Shown here: piece by piece, positions 42,762 to 51,008 of the stretch
Position numbering within the stretch: position 1 is the first letter of the stretch
How the letters are laid out: every line of letters starts with the position of its first letter
Position numbers and translations under genes: made by a program
From: DASSQJ01 sp963726295
GTDB lineage: Bacteria > Actinomycetota > Actinomycetes > Actinomycetales > Dermatophilaceae
Length of the DNA: 64,000 bases
NCBI GenBank assembly: GCA_963726295.1
Contig: CAVSBW010000011.1
Span: 248,001 to 312,000, forward strand
Direction: 5' to 3'
Notes under the pieces: generated by a model
Databases searched by the model: none
The model's input: only the letters and a program-made list of their open reading frames with translations
Told to the model about the DNA's origin: nothing

Positions 42762-43931
42762 ATGACCGCCCGGAGCCCCCTCGACCTGCTCGCCGTCGAC
42801 GACCTCGTCGCGGCCGACGAGCGCGACCTCCAGGCGGCCGTCCGCCACTTCGTCGACGAGCGGATCCGGCCCGACGTGGCGGACTGGTACGACACGGGGC
42901 GCCTGCCCGCTCGCGAGCTGACGCGGGAGCTCGGTGACCTCGGGGTGCTCGGCATGCACCTCGAGGGCTACGGCTGTGCCGGCACCAGCGCGACCGCCTA
43001 CGGCCTGGCCTGTCTCGAGCTCGAGGCCGGCGACTCCGGCATCCGCTCGCTCGTGTCGGTGCAGGGCTCCCTCGCGATGTTCGCCATCCACCACCACGGC
43101 TCGGAGGAGCAGAAGCAGGAGTGGCTGCCCCGGATGGCCCGCGGTGAGGCCATCGGCTGTTTCGGGCTCACCGAGCCCGACGCCGGATCCGACCCGGCGG
43201 CGATGCGCACCCACGCACGGCGCGACGGCGACGACTGGGTCATGAGCGGTACCAAGATGTGGATCACCAACGGCACCGTCGCCGACGTCGCCGTCGTGTG
43301 GGCCCGCACCGACGACGGCATCCGCGGCTTCGTCGTCCCCACCGACACCCCGGGGCTCACGGCCACCGAGGTGCCGCGCAAGCTCTCCCTGCGGGCGTCG
43401 GTGACCGCCGAGCTCGTCCTCGACGGCGTCCGGCTCCCCGCCGAGGCGATGCTGCCCGGGCCGCGTGGCCTCTCGGGTCCGCTGTCCTGCCTGTCGGAGG
43501 CGCGGTTCGGGATCGTCTTCGGGTCGGTCGGCGCGGCACGCGACTGCCTCGAGACGGCGGTGTCGTACGCCGGGGCCAGGGAGATCTTCGGGCGGCCGCT
43601 CGCGGGCTTCCAGGCGACCCAGCTCAAGGTCGCCGACATGAGCGTCGACCTCGGCACGGCGATGCTCCTGGCCCTCCACCTGGGCCGGCTCAAGGACGAC
43701 GGCCGGATCACACCTGAGCAGGTGAGCATGGGCAAGCTCAACAACGTCCGGGAGGCCCTGGCCATCGCACGGGAGTGCCGGGCCGTGCTCGGGGCGGCCG
43801 GCATCACCGGCGACTACCCGGTGATGCGGCACGCGAGCAACCTCGAGTCGGTGCTCACCTACGAGGGCACGAGCGAGGTGCACCAGCTCGTCATCGGCAA
43901 GGCCGTCACCGGCATCGACGCCTTCCGGTAG
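42762..43931 (+). CDS. Acyl-CoA dehydrogenase, glutaryl-CoA dehydrogenase-like
   Basis: 389-aa flavoprotein. FAD/substrate motifs CFGLTEPDAGSDPAAMRT and KMWITNGTVADVAVVWA, a middle beta domain, and the C-terminal helix bundle with catalytic Glu in TYEGTSEVHQLVIG. The wording MARGEAIGCFGLTEPDAGSD is closest to glutaryl-CoA dehydrogenases. It probably acts in lysine/tryptophan or dicarboxylate breakdown, passing electrons to ETF. No other pathway genes are adjacent. Confidence 0.88.
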   Translation: MTARSPLDLLAVDDLVAADERDLQAAVRHFVDERIRPDVADWYDTGRLPARELTRELGDLGVLGMHLEGYGCAGTSATAYGLACLELEAGDSGIRSLVSVQGSLAMFAIHHHGSEEQKQEWLPRMARGEAIGCFGLTEPDAGSDPAAMRTHARRDGDDWVMSGTKMWITNGTVADVAVVWARTDDGIRGFVVPTDTPGLTATEVPRKLSLRASVTAELVLDGVRLPAEAMLPGPRGLSGPLSCLSEARFGIVFGSVGAARDCLETAVSYAGAREIFGRPLAGFQATQLKVADMSVDLGTAMLLALHLGRLKDDGRITPEQVSMGKLNNVREALAIARECRAVLGAAGITGDYPVMRHASNLESVLTYEGTSEVHQLVIGKAVTGIDAFR

Positions 43932-43932
43932 G

Positions 43933-43938
43933 TACCGT
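43933..43938 (+). promoter_or_regulatory. -10 box TACCGT, leaderless arrangement
   Basis: Ends 7 nt before ATG 43946 and supports that start. Confidence 0.45.
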
Positions 43939-43945
43939 CTGGGAC

Positions 43946-44335
43946 ATGCCGCCCCGACGACGGACGAACCCCGCCGAGGGCCGCGCCGCGCTCAGCGCCT
44001 GGCGCGCCGACCCCGACACCACCGACCGCACGCTCCGCGGCACGGCGGTGCGCTTCACCCTCGAGGAGCTCGGCGAGCGCGCACCCGGTCGCAGCGTCGA
44101 GGTGCGGGTACCGCCCTTCGCGGTGGTCCAGTGCGTGGAGGGCCCCCGGCACACCCGCGGCACCCCGCCGAACGTCGTCGAGACCGACGCCCAGACCTGG
44201 CTGATGCTCGCGACAGGTGGCCTGACCTGGCCCGACGCCCTCTCGCAGGGTGTGCTGCGGGTCAGCGGCACCCGGGCCGACCTCTCGGGCTGGCTGCCGC
44301 TCACCGGGGCCGACGGGCCGGTGACCTCGCGGTGA
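43946..44335 (+). CDS. Sterol carrier (SCP2-like) family protein
   Basis: 129-aa cytosolic protein of the bacterial SCP-like family, commonly seen near purF/purL in Micrococcales. Features: FTLEELGERAPGRSVEVRVPPFAVVQ, ETDAQTWLMLATGGLTWPDAL and VSGTRADLSGWLP. It probably binds a lipid or acyl group; the ligand is not known. The stop overlaps the next gene (GTGA). Confidence 0.82.
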   Translation: MPPRRRTNPAEGRAALSAWRADPDTTDRTLRGTAVRFTLEELGERAPGRSVEVRVPPFAVVQCVEGPRHTRGTPPNVVETDAQTWLMLATGGLTWPDALSQGVLRVSGTRADLSGWLPLTGADGPVTSR

Positions 44336-45198
44336 GCGCCCCCCTGCGCCACGGCATCGTCATCCTCCCCGAGCACGGCTGGGCCGAGAACGCGCCGCGG
44401 TGGCGCGCTGCCGAGGAGCTGGGCTTCGACCACGCCTGGACGTACGACCACCTCGTGTGGGGCGGGCTACCGGGGGCGCCGGTGTTCGCCTTCCCGCCCA
44501 CCCTGGCCCTCGCCTCGACGGTCACCGCCACCATCGGGCTCGGCGTCTTCGTCGCTTCGCCCAATTACCGGCACCCCTACGTCCTGGCCCGCGACGCCCT
44601 CACCCTCGACGACTGCTCGGGCGGCCGGTTCCTCCTCGGGGTGGGCGCCGGCGGCGACCTCGACTCGGGCATCATCGGCGAGGACCACACGCTGCGCCGG
44701 CGGGTGGACCGCTTCCACGAGTTCACGCGCCTGCTCGACCGGCTGCTGCTCGAGGACCACGTCGACCACGAGGGCGACTTCTACGTCACCCGCGACGCCC
44801 GGACGCTGCCCGGCCCGGTCCGCGACCGGGTCCCGCTGCTGGTCGCCGCCAACGGCCCTCGGTCGGTGCGGCTCGCCGCCTCCGTGGGTGACGGGTGGGC
44901 GACGTACGGCGGTCGCGGTGACACCGTGGACGCGTGGTTCGACCACGTCGCCGGGCTCGCGGCCATCTTCGACGAGGCCTGTGCCGAAGCCGGTCGCGGC
45001 CCGCTCGACCGCTACCTCCTCCTCGACGCCTCGCCCCGCTACGCCCTCGAGTCCGCCGACCTGTTCGAGGAGATGGCGGGGCGGGCGGCCGGCCTCGGGT
45101 TCACCGACGTCGTCACCCACTGGCCACGGCCGGACAGCCCGTACGCGGGTGACGAGTCGGTGCTCGAGGAGGTCGCCGCGCGCCTCAGCCGAGGGTGA
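44332..45198 (+). CDS. LLM-class flavin-dependent oxidoreductase
   Basis: 288-aa luciferase-fold enzyme using FMNH2 or F420. GIVILPEHGWAE at the N-terminus, FDHAWTYDHLVWGG, LGVFVASPNYRHPYVLARDALTLDD and GRFLLGVGAGGD are the usual family blocks. GTG start overlaps the SCP-like stop, so the two are co-translated. Its last 14 bp overlap the convergent rskA-like gene. Confidence 0.85.
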   Translation: MSAPLRHGIVILPEHGWAENAPRWRAAEELGFDHAWTYDHLVWGGLPGAPVFAFPPTLALASTVTATIGLGVFVASPNYRHPYVLARDALTLDDCSGGRFLLGVGAGGDLDSGIIGEDHTLRRRVDRFHEFTRLLDRLLLEDHVDHEGDFYVTRDARTLPGPVRDRVPLLVAANGPRSVRLAASVGDGWATYGGRGDTVDAWFDHVAGLAAIFDEACAEAGRGPLDRYLLLDASPRYALESADLFEEMAGRAAGLGFTDVVTHWPRPDSPYAGDESVLEEVAARLSRG

Positions 45199-45976
45199 CG
45201 ACGACCACCGGGTCGGTGGTCGGGGCCGCGGACCCACCGGTGGGCTCCACCGTGACCCCCACCGCCGAGGCGTTCCCGATGTCGCCCTGGAGCGCCGTGG
45301 GCGACTCCTCGCCGGTCGTGGTGAGGAAGCCCGCCGACCGGGGTGCGCCGGTGGTCGGGATGTACCAGAGCTGGTAGGTGCTGCCCGACGGTGCCGGCGG
45401 GAGCCCGCTGACGGTGAGGGCGGACCGCCCGAGGCTGCGGCTGTACTCGAGCGAGGCCGAGACCCCGTCGGTGTCGGCGGTGGCCGTGGTCGCGTCGGGT
45501 GCCTGCTGCACCTGCTCGACGGCCGTGAGCGTGCCCGTATCGGTGCTCCACGGCTGCCACACGAGGCCACCCACGGTGAGCAGCACGACGGCGGCCGCGG
45601 CGGCGATCCAGGTCGAGGTCCGCCGCAGGAACGGCACGACCGTTCCGCCGGGGGCGGCGTGGCGCGCACCGTCACCGGGGGTTGGGTCGCCGGGCGTCGT
45701 GGTGATGGACTCCGCGTCGCGCTCGGCGGTGGCCGGGTCGATGACCGGTGGGAGCGGGCGCACCTGCTGGATGCCGGAGAGCACGGACTCGCGCAGGCGC
45801 GGCGGCGGGGTGGTCTCGCTCAGGGCACCGAGCGTCTGGGCGGCCTCGGCGAGCTCGGAGACCTCGGCGCGGCAGGCGGCACAGCCCGCGAGGTGCTGCT
45901 CGAACTGCGCGCGCTCGGTCTCGTCGAGGGCGTCCACGGCGTAGGCGCCGGAGAGGTGGTGAAGCTCGGGGCTCAT
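45185..45976 (-). CDS. rskA: Anti-sigma-K factor, RskA type
   Basis: 263-aa transmembrane anti-sigma factor. The N-terminal zinc anti-sigma domain carries HLAGCAACRAEV (about residues 28-39, H-x3-C-x2-C); one membrane span IAAAAAVVLLTVGGLVW follows at about residue 130; the extracellular C-terminal domain is SGSTYQLWYIPTTGAPRSAG-like, as in RskA proteins. ATG overlaps the sigK stop (ATGA). It should hold SigK inactive until regulated proteolysis. Confidence 0.9.
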   Translation of the reverse strand: MSPELHHLSGAYAVDALDETERAQFEQHLAGCAACRAEVSELAEAAQTLGALSETTPPPRLRESVLSGIQQVRPLPPVIDPATAERDAESITTTPGDPTPGDGARHAAPGGTVVPFLRRTSTWIAAAAAVVLLTVGGLVWQPWSTDTGTLTAVEQVQQAPDATTATADTDGVSASLEYSRSLGRSALTVSGLPPAPSGSTYQLWYIPTTGAPRSAGFLTTTGEESPTALQGDIGNASAVGVTVEPTGGSAAPTTDPVVVVTLG

Positions 45977-46596
45977 GCCGGAACTCCCAACGTGTCCCGG
46001 AGACGGATGAGGCCGTCCCGGATCCTGGTCTTTGCGGTGCCGAGCGGCAGGTCGAGGAGCTGCGCGACCTCGGTGTGGGTGTAGCCGCCCAGGTAGGCGA
46101 GCTCGACGGCGCTGCGCTGGGCCTCGGTGAGGGACAGCAGGGCGCGCCGTACGCGCTGGGCCTCGACGGAAGCCTGGGCGGCCTCGGCGGTGGTGTCGAA
46201 GTCGACGTCGCGGTGGCGGGTGGCGTGCGCGTCGTCGCGCCGTCGGGAGGCCTCGCTCGAACGCACCCGGTCGACGGCCGCGCGGTGCGCGATCGTCATC
46301 AGCCACGAGAGCGGGCTGCCCTTGGCGGCGTCGAACCGGCTGCTCGTGCGCCAGACGTCGAGGTAGACCTCCTGGGTGACCTCCTCCGACATCGCGTGGT
46401 CCCGCACGATCCGCAGGACCAACCCGAAGATCCGCCGGGAGGTGGCGTCGTAGAGGTCGGCGAAGGCTCGCTCGTCGCCCCGGGCGGACCGCCTCAGCAG
46501 CTCGGCGAGGTCGGGTGCGCCCGACGTGCGGGCGGACGCCACCCCGGGTGCCGGGGTGGCGGTACCCGGGGCGGCGTCGCTCATGCCATCCATCAT
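45973..46596 (-). CDS. sigK: ECF RNA polymerase sigma factor SigK
   Basis: 207-aa ECF (group 19 / SigK) sigma factor. Region 2: ERAFADLYDATSRRIFGLVLRIV ... SEEVTQEVYLDVWRTSSRFD and SWLMTIAHRAAVDRVR; region 4: LSLTEAQRSAVELAYLGGYTHTEVAQLLDLPLGTAKTRIRDGLIRLR. Encoded between a fasciclin lipoprotein and RskA, the same logic as the mycobacterial SigK-MPT70/MPT83 system. Several in-frame ATGs (46596, 46593, 46584) leave the exact start open. Confidence 0.92.
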   Translation of the reverse strand: MMDGMSDAAPGTATPAPGVASARTSGAPDLAELLRRSARGDERAFADLYDATSRRIFGLVLRIVRDHAMSEEVTQEVYLDVWRTSSRFDAAKGSPLSWLMTIAHRAAVDRVRSSEASRRRDDAHATRHRDVDFDTTAEAAQASVEAQRVRRALLSLTEAQRSAVELAYLGGYTHTEVAQLLDLPLGTAKTRIRDGLIRLRDTLGVPA

Positions 46597-46606
46597 GGGG
46601 GGTCGG

Positions 46607-47251
46607 TCAGCTCTGGGGGAGCAGGACGCCGTCGATGATGTAGACCGTGGCGTTGGCGGTCTTCACGTTGCCGCAGATCACCTTCGCGGAGCCGTCGACG
46701 GTGAAGTCCTCACCCGAGCCCGAGACCATGATCGTCGTGCCGGCCAGGGTCTCGTGCTCGCCGTCGAGCTCGTCGGGGCTCAGCTGGCCCGAGACCACGT
46801 GGTTGGTGAGGACCTTGGTGAGCAGCCCCTTCGGGTCGGCCATGGCGGCGTCGAGGGTCTTGGCGTCGAGTGCGTCGAGTGCGTCGAAGGCGTCGTTGGT
46901 CGGTGCGAAGACGGTGATGCCGTCGGCGCTGTTGAGGGTGTCGACCAGTGTGGCCTTCTTGACGGCGGCGACGAGTGTCGACAGCACCGGGTTGTTGCTC
47001 GCAGCCGTGGCGACCGGGTCGGTGGCCATGCCCTGGAACGAGCCCTTGCCGTCGGCGGGGACCGCGGCGCAGCCGGGGCCGAAGTTCTCGCCGGCTGTGG
47101 CCTCGGTGGTCATGGTCTCGGAAGGGGTCGTCGACGGGGCCGACGAGCTGGTCATGGTGTCGCCGGTGGCCGAGCTGTCGGCACCGCAGGCGGCGAGGGA
47201 GAGCGGGAGAGCGAGGGCGAGGCCCGCGATCGTCAGTCGGGTGGAACGCAT
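46607..47251 (-). CDS. Fasciclin-domain lipoprotein (MPT70/MPT83-like)
   Basis: 214-aa secreted lipoprotein: signal peptide MRSTRLTIAGLALALPLS, lipobox LAAC with Cys at about 22, a Ser/Thr-rich linker, then one FAS1 domain (NNPVLSTLVAAVKKATLVDTLNSADGITVFAPTNDAF; LTNHVVSGQ; ANATVYIIDGVLL). It may mediate adhesion or surface interactions. It lies 10 bp upstream of sigK and has a SigK-like promoter, so it is probably both target and operon leader. Confidence 0.9.
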   Translation of the reverse strand: MRSTRLTIAGLALALPLSLAACGADSSATGDTMTSSSAPSTTPSETMTTEATAGENFGPGCAAVPADGKGSFQGMATDPVATAASNNPVLSTLVAAVKKATLVDTLNSADGITVFAPTNDAFDALDALDAKTLDAAMADPKGLLTKVLTNHVVSGQLSPDELDGEHETLAGTTIMVSGSGEDFTVDGSAKVICGNVKTANATVYIIDGVLLPQS

Positions 47252-47297
47252 GGGAGGTGCTCCTTGCGGGTGGGGTTCCTGTCGTCGTACACCCGTG

Positions 47298-47325
47298 GTT
47301 CGGAGCCGCTCGCCGTCTCGGATTG
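47298..47325 (-). promoter_or_regulatory. SigK-like promoter of the fasciclin-sigK-rskA operon
   Basis: Minus strand CAATCC - 16 bp - CCGAAC, close to the SigK motif CCATCC-N16/17-CCGAAT described for mycobacteria. It lies about 47 bp upstream of the fasciclin start. Confidence 0.6.
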
Positions 47326-47364
47326 GTTGTGTGACAACATTTCTCGGGACATCACCCGAGATCG

Positions 47365-48966
47365 TCACTCCCCGGAGACGAGGATGCTGTGCCACCCGGT
47401 GGCACCACGGGGGTAGGGCTCGGTGCGACCCTCCGGCTGCGTCTCGCCGGTGGCGTCGGTGGCGCGCACCGTCAGCGTGTGCTGCCCCGCCGCGGCGTCC
47501 CAGGGCAGGTACCACTGTCGCCAGTAGTCGACGCCCCCGTCCGCGCCGAGCTCGGCCCGCTGCCACGCACCGTCGTCGACCCTGACCTCGACCTTGTCGA
47601 TGCCGCGTCCCTGCGCCCAGGCCACCCCTCCGATGACGACCTGGCCGGAGGGCACGCTCGAGAGCGCCCGGGGGGTGTCGATGCGCGACTGGGTGAGGAT
47701 CGGCGCCTCGGTGGCCCAGCCGCGCGCGGTCCAGTAGGCCTCCTCCCGCCCGTAGGTGGTGGCGGTCATCCGGGTCAACCACTTGGTGGCGCCGACGAAG
47801 CCGTACAGGCCCGGCGTCACCAGGCGGGCGGGGAAGCCGTGCAGGGCGGGGAGGGGTTCGCCGTTCATCGCGACCGCCACCAGCGCGTCGCGGTCGTCGG
47901 TGAGGGCCTGGACGGGGGTGGAGATCGTCATCCCGTCCGTGGAGGCGGACAGGATCTGGTCGGCGCTCGGGCGGACACCGGCGCGCTCGAGCAGGTCGCG
48001 CGTGCGGACGCCGAGCCACCGGGCGCTGCCGACGTAGGGTCCGCCCACCTCGTTGGAGACACAGGTGAGGGTGATGTCGGCCTCGACCATCGGCATCGCG
48101 AGCAGTTCGTCGTAGGAGATCTCGAACGGGGAGTCCACCTCACCGTCGATGGTCAGCGACCACGAGCCGACCGAGACCCGCGGCACGACGAGGGCGGTGT
48201 CGATGCGGTAGAACTCCGAGTTCGGGGTGGTGAAGGCGCTGATTCCCCGAACCCTGTCGCCCACGCCCGCGGGGAGCGCATCGAGCGGGTTCGCAGGGAC
48301 GGGCAGGGTGATGTCGGCCGGGCCAGCGCCGCGGCTGAGGAGCTGTCCCGAGACACCGCCGACCGCGGCGAGGGCGCCCAGGCCGGCCATGCCGGTGAGC
48401 ACGTGGCGGCGGCTGCTGCTGCCGTCCTCGCGCGGTCGCTGGTCGGGGCCGGCACCGGACCCGGGGTCGGTGGCCGCTGCGGACCAGCGGTCCAGCAGCC
48501 CGAGCAGCCAGCCGGCGGCGAGCACCCCCACGACGGCGGTTATGAGGCCGGGGAGGATGTCGGTGGGCGCGGCCGTGGGCCGCGTGGCAGCGGCGAGGAC
48601 CGAGGCGAAGGCGAGGACGGCGAGGAGTCCGAGGCCGATCGTGCGGTGACGCCGGGCCACCAGCCCGATCGCCGCGGCCCCGAGGAGCGTGACCACGGAG
48701 ACGGAGGCGATGAGCACCGTCTTGTCCGCGGTTCCGAACGTGCTGACCGCCCACTCCTTGACCGGGGTCGGAGTGGCGTCGACCAGGGTCGACCCGACGG
48801 CGAGCACTGGAGAGGCGTCGGGGGCGACGAGGGCGGCCACGAGGTGGCCGACCCCCACACCGGCGAGGGTGGCCACGAGGGTGCCGAGGGCGTACCACCA
48901 CGCGGAGGGCCGACCGGCGGCGGTGGTACCGCCGCGGCCGGGAGGGGCGTGTGAGGTGGTCGTCAT
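47365..48966 (-). CDS. Molybdopterin-dependent oxidoreductase, sulfite oxidase family, membrane-anchored
   Basis: 533-aa protein. About four to five transmembrane segments (residues 25-165), then a twin-Arg-like SSRRHVLTGMAG, then a sulfite-oxidase-type Mo-cofactor domain with the Mo-ligand Cys in ITLTCVSNEVGGPYVG, GFPARLVTPGLYGF and ATKWLTRM, and a C-terminal dimerisation domain (GGVAWAQGRGIDKVEVRVDDGAW). The active site faces outside. In this cluster the enzyme may act on oxidised sulfur such as methionine sulfoxide or sulfite; not provable here. A SigK-like promoter with exact -35 motif precedes it. Confidence 0.88.
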   Translation of the reverse strand: MTTTSHAPPGRGGTTAAGRPSAWWYALGTLVATLAGVGVGHLVAALVAPDASPVLAVGSTLVDATPTPVKEWAVSTFGTADKTVLIASVSVVTLLGAAAIGLVARRHRTIGLGLLAVLAFASVLAAATRPTAAPTDILPGLITAVVGVLAAGWLLGLLDRWSAAATDPGSGAGPDQRPREDGSSSRRHVLTGMAGLGALAAVGGVSGQLLSRGAGPADITLPVPANPLDALPAGVGDRVRGISAFTTPNSEFYRIDTALVVPRVSVGSWSLTIDGEVDSPFEISYDELLAMPMVEADITLTCVSNEVGGPYVGSARWLGVRTRDLLERAGVRPSADQILSASTDGMTISTPVQALTDDRDALVAVAMNGEPLPALHGFPARLVTPGLYGFVGATKWLTRMTATTYGREEAYWTARGWATEAPILTQSRIDTPRALSSVPSGQVVIGGVAWAQGRGIDKVEVRVDDGAWQRAELGADGGVDYWRQWYLPWDAAAGQHTLTVRATDATGETQPEGRTEPYPRGATGWHSILVSGE

Positions 48967-48973
48967 GGACGGT

Positions 48974-49001
48974 GTTCGTCGCGACCGGGGGTGGTGGATG
49001 G
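48974..49001 (-). promoter_or_regulatory. SigK-like promoter of the molybdoenzyme gene
   Basis: Minus strand CCATCC - 16 bp - ACGAAC, ending 7 nt before ATG 48966; the -35 hexamer is identical to the SigK motif, the -10 differs at its first base and its last. Confidence 0.6.
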
Positions 49002-49058
49002 GCGGGGCACGAGCCCATCGTCGCGCTCCCGGGCCCCGGCTCGGTCCGGAGCGTCACG

Positions 49059-49064
49059 TACCGT
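49059..49064 (+). promoter_or_regulatory. -10 box TACCGT, decides start of small membrane protein
   Basis: Ends 7 nt before GTG 49072; the earlier ATG 49066 would lie upstream of the transcript start. Confidence 0.45.
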
Positions 49065-49071
49065 AATGACC

Positions 49072-49317
49072 GTGACACCTCCTCGCCGGCCGCGCTTCCT
49101 GCGGTTCATCCTGACCGGGGCCGTGATCGGCTTCGTCCTCGGTGCCGGCCTGGCCGCGAGCGGCCGGTTCGAGGACACCACCTCGGTCGTGGCCCAGGGG
49201 CCGTACTCACCGACGGCCGGCATAGGGTACCTCGGGCTGCTCGGTGCGAGCCTGCTCGCGCTGGTGGCCGCCGTCGTCGCCCTCGCGCTCGACAAGCGGG
49301 CCGACCGGCGGATCTGA
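49072..49317 (+). CDS. Small two-span membrane protein, function unknown
   Basis: 81-aa protein with two hydrophobic segments (FLRFILTGAVIGFVLGAGLA at about residues 8-27 and YLGLLGASLLALVAAVVALAL near the C-terminus) and a basic tail KRADRRI. No family recognised with certainty. It sits 26 bp upstream of purF, so may be co-transcribed. Confidence 0.65.
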   Translation: MTPPRRPRFLRFILTGAVIGFVLGAGLAASGRFEDTTSVVAQGPYSPTAGIGYLGLLGASLLALVAAVVALALDKRADRRI

Positions 49318-49343
49318 CACCGCACTGTGGGAGGATTCACGGC

Positions 49344-50954
49344 GTGCCCCGCGGCGATGGACAGTTGACCCACGACCTGCTCCCCGACGAGAGGGGTCCC
49401 CAGGACGCGTGTGGCGTCTTCGGGGTCTGGGCGCCCGGCGAGGATGTCGCCAAGCTGACGTACTACGGGCTCTACGCGCTCCAGCACCGCGGCCAGGAGT
49501 CGGCGGGCATCGCCACCTCCGACGGCAGCCGCCTGCTCGTCTACAAGGACATGGGCCTGGTCTCACAGGTGTTCGACGAGCGCTCGCTGGCGTCGCTCCG
49601 CGGCCACCTCGCGGTGGGCCACTGCCGCTACTCCACCACCGGCGGCTCCACCTGGGAGAACGCCCAGCCGACCCTCGACGGCCACGCCGGCTCGACGGTC
49701 GCGCTCGCCCACAACGGCAACCTCATCAACACCGCGGAGCTGCGCGACATGCTGGCCGGTCGCCGTGTCGAGGGTCACCGCGGCGAGATGGCCCGCGGCA
49801 ACACCACAGACACCGCCATCGTCACGGCGATGCTCACCGAGGACCCGGGCCGCACCGTCGAGGCCGCCGCGCTCGAGGTGTTGCCCCTGCTGCGGGGCGC
49901 GTTCTGCTTCGTCTTCCTCGACGAGCACACGCTGTACGCGGCCCGCGACCCCCAGGGGATCCGGCCGCTGGTCATCGGCCGCCTCGAGCGGGGATGGGTG
50001 GTGGCCTCCGAGAGCGCGGGGCTCGACATCGTCGGTGCGTCGTTCGTGCGCGAGGTGGAGCCCGGCGAGCTCGTCGCGATCGACGAGGACGGCCTGCGCT
50101 CGACCCGGTTCGCCGAGCAGCAGCCGAAGGGGTGCGTGTTCGAGTACGTCTACCTGGCGCGTCCCGACACCACGATCGCCGGACGCGTGGTCCACGAGGC
50201 GCGGGTCGAGATGGGCCGCTCGCTGGCGCGCGAGCACCCGGTGGACGCCGACCTCGTCATGCCCACGCCGGAGTCGGGCACACCGGCGGCGATCGGCTAC
50301 GCGCAGGAGTCCGGCATCCCCTACGGCCAGGGACTGGTGAAGAACTCGTACGTCGGACGGACCTTCATCGCGCCGTCGCAGACGATCCGCCAGCTCGGCA
50401 TCCGGCTCAAGCTCAACCCCCTGCGCGACGTGATCCGCGGCAAGCGGCTCGTGGTGGTCGACGACTCGATCGTGCGCGGCAACACCCAGCGGGCTCTCGT
50501 GCGGATGCTGCGCGAGGCCGGCGCCGCGGAGGTGCACGTGCGCATCTCCTCGCCACCGGTGCGTTGGCCGTGCTTCTACGGCATCGACTTCGCCACCCGG
50601 GCCGAGCTCATCGCCACCGGCCTCGGGGTCGACGAGGTGTGCAACTCCATCGGGGCCGACACGCTCGGGTACATCTCGGAGGAGGGGATGATCGAGGCGT
50701 CGGGGCAACCGCGCGACCGGCTGTGCACCGCGTGCTTCACCGGCCAGTACCCGGTGCCGCTGCCGGAGGACGGCCGCCTCGGCAAGGGGGTGCTCGAGCT
50801 CGAGCTGCCCCTCGAGGGGACGCCCGAGACTCGGGCCGTGGGGGAGCGGCACCCCCAGCGCAGCGGCCAGCTCGTCGACGTGCCGCTGCTCGACGTCGAG
50901 GGCGTGCCGACCACCTCCGGCGGAGGCGCGTCCGAGGCGGTCCTGCGGCCGTAG
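49344..50954 (+). CDS. purF: Amidophosphoribosyltransferase
   Basis: 536-aa first enzyme of purine synthesis (PRPP plus glutamine to phosphoribosylamine). A 22-residue propeptide precedes the N-terminal nucleophile Cys23 (QDACGVFGV). Glutaminase motifs QHRGQESAGI, HCRYSTTGGSTWENAQP and HNGNLIN, then the PRPP loop LVVVDDSIVRGNT. Cysteines CNSIGADTLGYIS and LCTACFTG fit the Fe-S (Bacillus-type) class. GTG 49344 has GGGAGG upstream. The C-terminal tail after about residue 485 is long and variable. purM, usually next in actinobacteria, is not found. Confidence 0.95.
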   Translation: MPRGDGQLTHDLLPDERGPQDACGVFGVWAPGEDVAKLTYYGLYALQHRGQESAGIATSDGSRLLVYKDMGLVSQVFDERSLASLRGHLAVGHCRYSTTGGSTWENAQPTLDGHAGSTVALAHNGNLINTAELRDMLAGRRVEGHRGEMARGNTTDTAIVTAMLTEDPGRTVEAAALEVLPLLRGAFCFVFLDEHTLYAARDPQGIRPLVIGRLERGWVVASESAGLDIVGASFVREVEPGELVAIDEDGLRSTRFAEQQPKGCVFEYVYLARPDTTIAGRVVHEARVEMGRSLAREHPVDADLVMPTPESGTPAAIGYAQESGIPYGQGLVKNSYVGRTFIAPSQTIRQLGIRLKLNPLRDVIRGKRLVVVDDSIVRGNTQRALVRMLREAGAAEVHVRISSPPVRWPCFYGIDFATRAELIATGLGVDEVCNSIGADTLGYISEEGMIEASGQPRDRLCTACFTGQYPVPLPEDGRLGKGVLELELPLEGTPETRAVGERHPQRSGQLVDVPLLDVEGVPTTSGGGASEAVLRP

Positions 50955-51008
50955 GCGCGGGACCGCCTCGCCGGGGCGGCCCAGACGCGTGCCCGCTTGC
51001 GTCCCGGG

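Noticed and set aside
49332..49337. AGGATT as a -10 box making purF leaderless
   Set aside because: It lacks the TA at positions 1-2, and the overlapping GGGAGG is well placed as a ribosome site, so a leadered mRNA is more likely.
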